From: Desulfatirhabdium sp964549995
GTDB taxonomy: Bacteria; Desulfobacterota; Desulfobacteria; Desulfobacterales; Desulfatirhabdiaceae
NCBI GenBank assembly: GCA_964549995.1
Contig: CAZJXF010000078.1
Coordinates: 1 to 16,531 of the forward strand
DNA length: 16,531 nt
Reading direction: 5' to 3'
Numbering within the stretch: the first letter of the stretch is position 1; each line of letters begins with the position of its first letter. This document shows, piece by piece, positions 1 through 5,857 of this stretch. A program made the translations under genes and the position numbers. The notes under the pieces were generated by a model, which saw only the letters and a list, made by a program, of their open reading frames with translations, made no database searches and was not told the DNA's origin.

Positions 1-2503
1 AGAGTACCTTTGGGCTGAAGGGTTTCTGAATGAAATCCCTCCCTCCTTTTTTCAGGATGCTCGCGGCTTTTCCGTCGATGGGGTATCCACTGGCCACAAT
101 CACCCGGACGTTCGGGTCGATTCGTTTCAGCTCGTCGTAGGTGGCTTCCCCGTCCATTTCGGGCATCGCCAGGTCCAAGATCACGAGATCGATTTCCGAG
201 CGATGAGCCCGGTAGAACTGGATGGCCTGAGGGCCGCTTGCGGCCGTAACCACCTGGTAACCCAATCGTTCGAGAAGCTTCGAACCGATTTCGAGGATCA
301 TGTCGTCGTCATCGACAAGCAGCACCGATCCCTTGCCGGACGGCACCACTTCCGAGACGTCGATTCCGCCCTCCAGCACATCCTCCCCACAAGGCAGATA
401 CAGGAAGAACGTGCTTCCCTGACCAGGGCTGCTTTGTGCAGTGATAAAGCCGCCGTGATTGCGCAGGACGCCATGAGCGGAAGCCAAGCTCAGGCCGACT
501 CCTGCCCCGACATCCTTTGTGGTGAAAAACGGCTGGAAGATGCGCTCCATGGTAGCTTCATCCATCCCGATTCCCGTATCCTGAATCGAAATGACGAAAT
601 ACCTTCCCGGTCTGGTTTCATGGCGGTCGGCCAAGGTGCGGTCGATCGTTTCGATTCGGGTTCGAATGGTGAGTTTCCCTCCATTGGGCATAGCCTGGAT
701 CGCATTTTGGAGTACATCTCCGATAACCTGTTCCATTTGCTTTCGATCGGCTTTGACGGAGCAGGGTTCGTCGGTGAAGTCCAGTATCCATTCGATGCCG
801 TTCTCCGGGGACTGCATGTTGTGGCTGATGTTGCGAATCAGGCGGTTTAGGTTCGTTTCTTCGACGATGTATTTCCCTCCTTGGGCGAAGCCGAGAAGCT
901 GGGAGGTCAACTTGGCCCCACGTTTCACCAGGTCTTCGATATGCTGAAGCTTTTTCCGCTTCGGATCCCGGCTGTCGAGGTCCATGGCTGCCAGAGATGC
1001 ATTCCCCAAAATGCCCATCAACATGTTGTTGAAGTGATGAGCGATGCCTCCGGCAAGACCTGCAAGGTAGTCGAGCTGCCGGGATTTTTCCATCATCCGT
1101 TGCATCTGTAGTTTTTCTTCTTCTTCTTCCCGAACCTTTTCCGTCAAATCGACGATCATCCCACGAAAGCCGGCCGGCTTTCCTCCGGCGGTTTTCAATA
1201 CCGATCGGATCAATGCCGGAAACCGCGTTCCGTTTTTCTTCACCAGGGTATACTGATTGAGGCCGGAAACCCCTTCCCGCAGCAATCGGATCCATTGAGC
1301 CTTTCCGCGTTCATGATCTTCCGGCAGCAGATGTTGGAAAATGTTGACGGGTCCTCGAGCTTCTTCAGGCGTATATCCAAACAGTTCAATGCCGGCCGGA
1401 TTGATGAATGCGAGGTTCCCCTCGAGGTCCGTCTCCCAGACCGTCACCGGCAGCATGTCCATGATTTCCCGGAATTTGGCCTCGCTTTCCGCAAGCTGGG
1501 CGACGGCCTTTTCGCTTTTTCGAAGGACGGCAATCGAAGATGCATAGAGCACTCCCACCATAACCAGTCCTACCACCAGGGAGGCCACCCAGGCGGAGAT
1601 CCATCTGGAGGCGGGATGGTCCCAGATGGATCCATTCGGAGCGGGAACCATCTGAAGGACCTTCCATCCGGGCAATTCAGGAATGAAATGCTCGGAAGCG
1701 ACGTAGCGGGTTCCTTCGGGTGTGACGACCGTACCGTCGGTTTGAAAGCGAAGGCCGATAACCTGGGGCGGTTCCGGACCGAATTGTCGGGATTCGAGAA
1801 TCGCGGCCATTTCGGTTTCCGGAATGGGCGAAAGCGCGCGCAGCAGCCAGGAAGGCTTGTTGCTCAGAAATACGATGCCGTGGCGATCGGCCAGGACGAA
1901 CACACCGGAATGACTTGCATCGATGGCGTTGAGAAAGGCTTCGACCCGGTTGGCTCCCGTCTTGGCGACCAATACGCCGAGCACTTCTCGGGAAGTCGGA
2001 TGATGAACCGGGCAGGCATAATACATTCCCCGACTGCCGGATGTGACGCCCTGTGCCAAATAGGCTGAAGCCGATCCTGCGAGGGCTTCCTGAAAATACG
2101 GTCGGAACTGGTAGTTGTGTCCGACGAAGCTCATCGGGGTGTTCCGGTTGCTCGAGGCGAGGGTGAGCCCATCCCGGTCCATCAGATAGCAGGCTTCCGC
2201 TTCGAGATGAAAGGCGCACTGGTCCAGAACGGTGTTGACCTCCTCGAAATCGCCTTCCGTCACGTCGAGAAGAACCTGCCGGATCGGACGCATTTCGGAA
2301 AGCAAGGTCAGCGGCCGGTGATGCTCCTGAACGACGGCTGAAATCCGAAGGGCGATGTCCCTGCCCAGAAGTTGCGTCTCTTTTTCAATTTTCTGATAGA
2401 TTTGATGCTGGGTGGTGATCCACGCGACATAACCGGATCCAAAGATAAGGAACAAGGCTACCAGCGCCAACCCCGTCAAGAAGACCATCAATTTTCTGTT
2501 CAT
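1..2503 (-). CDS. Hybrid sensor histidine kinase with DctB-like dCache domain (3' end beyond window)
   Basis: Membrane-bound hybrid histidine kinase; about 834 residues are visible and the C-terminus lies off the left edge. Domains in order: a first membrane helix (residues ~4-25); a periplasmic dCache region containing FVGHNYQFRPYF near residue 130 followed by a TSGSRGMYY stretch, a pattern I know from the C4-dicarboxylate sensor DctB; a second membrane helix (~298-320); a PAS domain (~342-460); a phosphoacceptor segment GGIAHHFNN with His489; a HATPase_c domain with N-box NAIQAMP and G-box DTGIGMD; and a receiver with acidic cluster VDDDD and phosphoacceptor Asp777 in ILDLAMPEMDG. The residue after the phospho-His is His, where many relatives have Asp. 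The ATG at 2503 follows the upstream gene's stop by 16 nt with a weak ribosome binding site. It is the last visible gene of the dehydratase operon. The ligand is unknown; a dicarboxylate or amino acid is inferred from the dCache pattern. Confidence 0.9.
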   Translation of the reverse strand, partial: MNRKLMVFLTGLALVALFLIFGSGYVAWITTQHQIYQKIEKETQLLGRDIALRISAVVQEHHRPLTLLSEMRPIRQVLLDVTEGDFEEVNTVLDQCAFHLEAEACYLMDRDGLTLASSNRNTPMSFVGHNYQFRPYFQEALAGSASAYLAQGVTSGSRGMYYACPVHHPTSREVLGVLVAKTGANRVEAFLNAIDASHSGVFVLADRHGIVFLSNKPSWLLRALSPIPETEMAAILESRQFGPEPPQVIGLRFQTDGTVVTPEGTRYVASEHFIPELPGWKVLQMVPAPNGSIWDHPASRWISAWVASLVVGLVMVGVLYASSIAVLRKSEKAVAQLAESEAKFREIMDMLPVTVWETDLEGNLAFINPAGIELFGYTPEEARGPVNIFQHLLPEDHERGKAQWIRLLREGVSGLNQYTLVKKNGTRFPALIRSVLKTAGGKPAGFRGMIVDLTEKVREEEEEKLQMQRMMEKSRQLDYLAGLAGGIAHHFNNMLMGILGNASLAAMDLDSRDPKRKKLQHIEDLVKRGAKLTSQLLGFAQGGKYIVEETNLNRLIRNISHNMQSPENGIEWILDFTDEPCSVKADRKQMEQVIGDVLQNAIQAMPNGGKLTIRTRIETIDRTLADRHETRPGRYFVISIQDTGIGMDEATMERIFQPFFTTKDVGAGVGLSLASAHGVLRNHGGFITAQSSPGQGSTFFLYLPCGEDVLEGGIDVSEVVPSGKGSVLLVDDDDMILEIGSKLLERLGYQVVTAASGPQAIQFYRAHRSEIDLVILDLAMPEMDGEATYDELKRIDPNVRVIVASGYPIDGKAASILKKGGRDFIQKPFSPKVL

Positions 2504-2519
2504 GCCGGACGCCGATTCC

Positions 2520-3029
2520 CTATTCGCTCTTTTGGGATTTTTCCCTGGCCAGCTCTTCGGGAGTCATGGTCCAGAACGGAGTTCCATCCTTCGTCAGCCG
2601 AAGCTTGTACTCGAAAAAATCCCCTTTCGAAATCTTTCCGGCGATGAAGACGTCTTTCCCGTCGATTTCCGTCCAGACGCCTTTAACCTTGACCTTGTCA
2701 TCCTTTCGGATGCCGGTGGCCTCTGGGGTGACGAACCATTTCGGTCCGAGATGGACCGTCACCACTTCTCCGTCGGTGTCCTTGACGAGAAGGGCGATGC
2801 CGGGAGACATGCCGGGCAAGGGGACGATTTCCTTGAAACCGACGACGATCCCTTTGAAGCTGTCCCGTTGACTCGGCACATAATATTTGTCGTATTTTCC
2901 CCCTTTCTCCCATCCGCCCATGTCCTTCGGTGGACCTGCCGCAAATCCGGCGGTTATGGTTGCAAGCCAGCACGTCAGAAAAACGGCCGTCCACAGCAGG
3001 CGATTGAAGGAAACAGCGAACCGTTTCAT
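2520..3029 (-). CDS. Small secreted OB-fold-like protein, function unknown
   Basis: A 169-residue protein with a clear signal peptide: a basic start MKRF, a hydrophobic core and a likely cleavage after TAGFAA near residue 30. The mature part looks all-beta. It has a segment FKGIVVGFKEIVPLPGM, then LLVKDTDGEVVTVHLGPKWFV, then KDDKVKVKGVW and GKDVFIAGKI. That run of strands, in which the level of a modification or ligand is 'kept' by a beta-barrel, resembles periplasmic OB-fold proteins, but I do not recognise a named family. The C-terminus is charged and polar. The start codon overlaps the stop of the cyclase gene in an ATGA arrangement, and AAGGAGG lies about 10 nt upstream, so translation is probably coupled. 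It sits directly ahead of the sensor kinase, so a periplasmic accessory role to the kinase is possible but unproven. Confidence 0.8.
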   Translation of the reverse strand: MKRFAVSFNRLLWTAVFLTCWLATITAGFAAGPPKDMGGWEKGGKYDKYYVPSQRDSFKGIVVGFKEIVPLPGMSPGIALLVKDTDGEVVTVHLGPKWFVTPEATGIRKDDKVKVKGVWTEIDGKDVFIAGKISKGDFFEYKLRLTKDGTPFWTMTPEELAREKSQKSE

Positions 3030-3712
3030 GGTGTTTCTTCCTCCTTCTTGCTTTCGATCCAGGCTACAGCCCGGACCGGTGATCCATCGATATCCTTTCC
3101 GAAAAGAAGGGGAAAGGCGCTCATTCGGAAGCCCTCCTCAGGGAGGTTTTCCAGACCCGTCAGGTTTTCGATGAGGACCTTCCCTGCGCCGAGCAGCATG
3201 CGGTGGACGGGGAAGTCGTCGCCTTCTGCGGCATCGAAGGACGGAGCGTCGATACCGACGGCACGAAGCCGACTTTGGGCCAAAAGCGCGGCCGCTTCCC
3301 TCTGGAGTACCGGATATCCCTGAAAATAGTCCCGGCTTCCCCAACGGCTGTCCCATCCGGTCCTCAGGATAAGGATTTCGGATGTGGAAATCCGCTTGAT
3401 TTGGCTTTCGAGATGATCAACACCGATGGTTGGGCTGCACATGCGGCAGTCCAAAACGCAGGCACGTCCAACGAATCTGGACAGATCCAGCGATCCAATG
3501 CCGTCGCCATTTCTGATCATGTGGGCGGGTGCATCGACGTGGGTGCCCGCATGCATGGAAAAGCGGATAGCGCTTAACGCGTATCCATCGGTATCGATCG
3601 AGGTTTTTCGATGAATGTGTACCGGCTCATCGCCGGGGTATACCGGCATGCCGTCGTGAATGGGATGGCTGAGATCGATGAGCCGGTATTGTGCAACGAT
3701 TGGTTCATCCAT
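3026..3712 (-). CDS. Cyclase family protein (kynurenine formamidase-like metal hydrolase)
   Basis: A 228-residue protein of the cyclase / KynB-like family, which uses a metal ion to hydrolyse amides or related bonds. The family signature HxGTHxDxPxH is seen as HAGTHVDAPAH at residues 54-64, with DLSHPIHDGMPVYPGD near the N-terminus. A C-terminal HRMLLGAGKVLIENLTGL segment matches the usual active-site helix and following strand. There is no signal peptide, so it is cytoplasmic. The start ATG lies inside the end of the dehydratase gene (8-nt overlap), and its own stop overlaps the next gene by 4 nt. No other tryptophan-degradation gene is visible here, so kynurenine is not a safe substrate guess. 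Pairing with a threonine/serine dehydratase suggests an amino-acid-derived or keto-acid-related substrate (inference). Confidence 0.88.
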   Translation of the reverse strand: MDEPIVAQYRLIDLSHPIHDGMPVYPGDEPVHIHRKTSIDTDGYALSAIRFSMHAGTHVDAPAHMIRNGDGIGSLDLSRFVGRACVLDCRMCSPTIGVDHLESQIKRISTSEILILRTGWDSRWGSRDYFQGYPVLQREAAALLAQSRLRAVGIDAPSFDAAEGDDFPVHRMLLGAGKVLIENLTGLENLPEEGFRMSAFPLLFGKDIDGSPVRAVAWIESKKEEETP

Positions 3713-4682
3713 CGGTCTTGTGTTCCGATAGAATGGCGGTCATGGTCGGGCCGTCGATGTTGCCGCCGCTCAAGAGGACACCGATTCTGCCGCTTCCTGA
3801 AAACGACCGGCTCAGCAGAGCGGCAAGCCCCAGCGCACCGGAAGGTTCCACGACGAGTTTCATCCGATAGAACAGCCATCGGACGGCTTCGGCGATGGCC
3901 TCCTCGCTCACCGTAACCATGTCCGACACATGGCGAAGGATCAACGGGAACGTATGTTTTCCAAGAGAGGGGGTGCGTACTCCGTCGGCCATCGTCTTCG
4001 GTTGAGTGACGGTCTGAAGGGTCCCAGTCCGAAAGGATCGGGTGGCGTCGTCCGCTCCTTCCGGTTCAACTCCGATCACCCGGCAGGTTGGGCATAGCCC
4101 TTTTGCTGCAATCGCCGTTCCGGAGAGAAGTCCTCCTCCCCCGCAGGGTGCCAGAACGGCATCGAGCGGGCCGGTGTCTTCGATCAATTCGAGGGCTGCC
4201 GTTCCCTGCCCGGCAATGACATCCGGGTGGTCAAAGGGGGGAACAAGCGTCATCCCCGTTTTTTCCTGGAGTTCGCGGGCGATTCTCTCCCGGCTGTCCC
4301 TGGTCGGATCGTATCCGACAATGGTTGCGCCATAGCCCAGGGTGGCGGCCTTTTTCGTCGAAGGCGCATCGTCCGGCATGACGACGGTGACCGGGATACC
4401 GAAACTGCGGCCGACAAGGGCCACAGCCTGTGCATGGTTGCCGGAAGAGAAGGTGATGATTCCTCTTCGACGCTCTTCGTCGTTCAATCGACTGACGGCA
4501 TAGAAGGCCCCCCGAAATTTAAATGCCCCCATGCGTTGCAGGTTCTCGCATTTGAAAAAAACTTCGGCTCCAAGCGCTGCATCGAGGGTTCGTGAAGTGA
4601 ACACCGGTGTTCGGTGGGCGTGGCCTTTGAGGATGTGGGCTGCGTCCCGAATACGATCGAAGAGCGGGTTGTCGTGAATCAT
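3705..4682 (-). CDS. Threonine/serine dehydratase (PLP-dependent, short catabolic form)
   Basis: A 325-residue fold-type II PLP enzyme, expected to deaminate threonine to 2-oxobutyrate or serine to pyruvate. The PLP lysine is Lys55 in GAFKFRGA, SSGNHAQ (79-85) contacts substrate, the glycine-rich phosphate loop is GGGGLL (181-186), and SGGN occurs at 305-308. The length and lack of a C-terminal ACT domain fit the catabolic TdcB / serine racemase-like group rather than biosynthetic IlvA; MADGV at 231-235 also fits that group. It is the first gene of the operon with the cyclase, OB-like protein and kinase. Its ATG touches the end of foldback element A1, which supplies GCGAGG five bases upstream as the only good ribosome binding site. 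Serine racemase or a related eliminase are alternative activities. Confidence 0.92.
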   Translation of the reverse strand: MIHDNPLFDRIRDAAHILKGHAHRTPVFTSRTLDAALGAEVFFKCENLQRMGAFKFRGAFYAVSRLNDEERRRGIITFSSGNHAQAVALVGRSFGIPVTVVMPDDAPSTKKAATLGYGATIVGYDPTRDSRERIARELQEKTGMTLVPPFDHPDVIAGQGTAALELIEDTGPLDAVLAPCGGGGLLSGTAIAAKGLCPTCRVIGVEPEGADDATRSFRTGTLQTVTQPKTMADGVRTPSLGKHTFPLILRHVSDMVTVSEEAIAEAVRWLFYRMKLVVEPSGALGLAALLSRSFSGSGRIGVLLSGGNIDGPTMTAILSEHKTDG

Positions 4683-4993
4683 GATGGCCTCGCAAAAAGT
4701 CAGTGGATCTCAAGCGAGCCGCATGGGAGCGGGCACACCTTTTTCGCTGCATCGGAAAAACTCAGCCGCCCGATCTCGTAGAGCCGGGCATGGTGCCAGG
4801 CGCTCCAGGAAAGAGTATCTCATTGGAATCGTACGTTTTTCAAACACAAGCCGCAGCACTCTGCATGCCCGGCTCAACGATCTCCGGCGGCTTCAAACAG
4901 TTTCCGCTGCAGCATCAAAAGGCGTACCCGCCCCCATGCTCAGGCCCGCCAAGAACCATAGCCGGGAATGAAGCGACTTTTTGCGAGACCATC
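4683..4993 (+). repeat. Foldback element A1 (311 bp, long imperfect inverted repeat)
   Basis: The element runs from GATGGCCTCGCAAAAAGTC to the inverted GACTTTTTGCGAGACCATC. Its left arm is 4683-4792 and its right arm 4864-4993, with a 71-nt loop between them. The arms pair over most of their length. For example, GAGCCGGGCATG (4781-4792) is perfectly complementary to 4864-4875, and CATGGGAGCGGG on the left pairs with CCCGCCCCCATG on the right. The right arm carries about 20 extra bases near its outer end. It is 311 bp long, as is copy A2, and has the same orientation. It contains no gene or transposase. AATCAT flanks both ends (4677-4682 and 4994-4999), which looks like a target duplication. 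This is most likely a non-autonomous mobile element. Confidence 0.85.
4684..4695 (-). promoter_or_regulatory. Ribosome binding site of the dehydratase gene, supplied by element A1
   Basis: Read on the minus strand, the end of element A1 is GCGAGGCCATC followed at once by the ATG at 4682. GAGG with five bases to the start codon is a usable Shine-Dalgarno site. The other A-family ends in the window have A or T where this one has the second G of GAGG (GAGACC, GAGTCC), so this copy carries the best match. It lies entirely within the repeat. Confidence 0.55.
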
Positions 4994-5019
4994 AATCATG
5001 ATGGTCTCGCAAAAAGTCG
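4974..5019. repeat. Perfect 21-bp inverted repeat formed by two abutting A-type ends
   Basis: The right end of A1 (4974-4994) is followed after four bases by its exact reverse complement (4999-5019). A transcript in either direction would form a very stable hairpin. The second half is a solo A-type end: no matching 110-nt arm follows, and element B begins within a few bases. This looks like the remnant of another A copy, or a composite end of element B. Confidence 0.85.
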
Positions 5020-5026
5020 ATCCTAT

Positions 5027-5150
5027 GACGGCTTCGCAAAAAGGCCGCAGGCAAGGAGTGCAAATCCTGTCTGTGAGGCGTACTTAGACGTACGCCGCAA
5101 CGACGAAGGATGCAGCACGACACAGCATCCGGCCTTTTTGCGAAGTCGTC
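5027..5150. repeat. Element B: 124-bp intergenic inverted-repeat element
   Basis: The ends at 5027-5047 and 5130-5150 are inverted repeats of 21 bp with one mismatch, starting GACGGCTTCGCAAAAAGGCC on the left. Two internal hairpins can form. GGCGTAC (5077-5083) pairs with GTACGCC (5090-5096) across TTAGAC, and GGATGC (5108-5113) pairs with GCATCC (5125-5130). The ends resemble those of family A (GAyGG..TCGCAAAAAG), so the two families may use the same mobilising enzyme. AATCAT follows directly at 5151-5156. No coding capacity is seen. Confidence 0.75.
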
Positions 5151-5228
5151 AATCATGATGCCGGGTCCAGGGAACAGAGCCTTCGTTTCAAGCCCCTTGG
5201 ATGAAGAAGATGGGTCCATTGTGACGAC

Positions 5229-5270
5229 AAAAAAGGGGATAGGTTTCTCTTGCGAGCTCTATCCCCTTTA
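5229..5270 (-). terminator. Rho-independent terminator of the 107-aa gene
   Basis: AAAGGGGATAG (5232-5242) and CTATCCCCTTT (5259-5269) form an 11-bp stem around a 16-nt loop. Read on the minus strand, the stem is followed by a run of T (six A on the plus strand, 5229-5234). It lies about 130 nt after the stop codon of the minus-strand gene at 5400-5723. The plus-strand side is only moderately T-rich. Confidence 0.75.
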
Positions 5271-5399
5271 TAAGACAGGTGCATCGTCTTACAATTGCTT
5301 TCGGTCGTGCAGCCTGTTGCCGATCTGACCCGAGTATCGGGTCCCTTGCGGCCCAATCACCATCACCGACGATCGTTGTCGATCAAGACGTTTTCATCC
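5271..5399. other. Non-coding stretch between the 107-aa gene and its terminator
   Basis: No gene is seen. Two small hairpins are present: TAAGAC/GTCTTA near 5271-5291, and GACCCGA/TCGGGTC (5327-5333 with 5337-5343, a perfect 7-bp stem with loop GTA). On the minus strand this is the 3' untranslated region of the 107-aa gene. A small RNA released from it is possible, but nothing else in the sequence supports one. Confidence 0.4.
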
Positions 5400-5723
5400 T
5401 TATCGCTGCGCGGAACGGGGCGCTTTACCGGCCAGGGGGTTGTAGATCTTCATGATGGCAAACTTCATGACATCGGTCGTTTTCATGCTGATCACGATAT
5501 CGAAGACCGTGTTTTCGGCCTTTTCAGGCAGCACGCATGCGTTGTTGGCATCGAATTCAAGGCCGGGGAAACCTTTGACCATTTTTTTCTGTTCCTTGTC
5601 GGTAGCCTTCACCTGAATGGCTTTCTTTCCGTCGATTTCCTTGATTTCTCCGGCAAGACCGACTTCTTCCAGCTTCTTGATCCGCTCGTCGTTCAAAAAG
5701 ATGTTGATGAAACAATCCGCCAT
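5400..5723 (-). CDS. Hypothetical 107-aa cytoplasmic protein
   Basis: A 107-residue protein with no signal peptide or membrane helix. It starts MADCFINIFLNDERIKKLEE, is rich in Lys, Glu and Asp in the first half, contains GFPGLEFDANNACVLPEKAENTVFDIV in the middle (two spaced Cys in the whole protein), and ends in a basic tail. I do not recognise the family. It is probably a real, well-expressed gene: a strong AAGGAGGT ribosome binding site lies seven bases before the ATG, a near-consensus sigma-70 promoter lies upstream at 5801-5829, and a terminator follows. It is monocistronic and divergent from the FAD/Fe-S oxidoreductase. Confidence 0.8.
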   Translation of the reverse strand: MADCFINIFLNDERIKKLEEVGLAGEIKEIDGKKAIQVKATDKEQKKMVKGFPGLEFDANNACVLPEKAENTVFDIVISMKTTDVMKFAIMKIYNPLAGKAPRSAQR

Positions 5724-5800
5724 GAATGGTACCTCCTTGCCTGGTTGGGTTGATATGAAAAAACGAAGGACAACAACGAAACGTTGAAAATTTTTTCGTT

Positions 5801-5829
5801 CCTATAGTATGACGCTATTCAGAAGTCAA
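5801..5829 (-). promoter_or_regulatory. Sigma-70-type promoter of the 107-aa gene
   Basis: On the minus strand TTGACT (5829-5824) is followed after 17 bases by TATAGG (5806-5801). The start point would fall near 5794, giving a leader of about 70 nt. An inverted pair AACGAA/TTCGTT (5775-5780 and 5795-5800) overlaps the start region and could bind a regulator. The divergent oxidoreductase gene must use the same 134-bp gap. A candidate for it is TTGAAA at 5784-5789 with a poor -10 near 5807-5814. Confidence 0.65.
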
Positions 5830-5857
5830 TACAGAGATTCGGAGAGTGGCATAATCT

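Noticed and set aside
203..2068. Plus-strand open frames of 215 and 257 residues opposite the kinase
   Set aside because: They mirror the codon pattern of the histidine kinase, whose domains are unmistakable on the minus strand.
4683..5150. CRISPR array, integron attC site or retron RNA as an explanation of the repeats
   Set aside because: There are no regularly spaced short direct repeats, no cas, integrase or reverse transcriptase gene, and copies are about 6 kb apart as single units.
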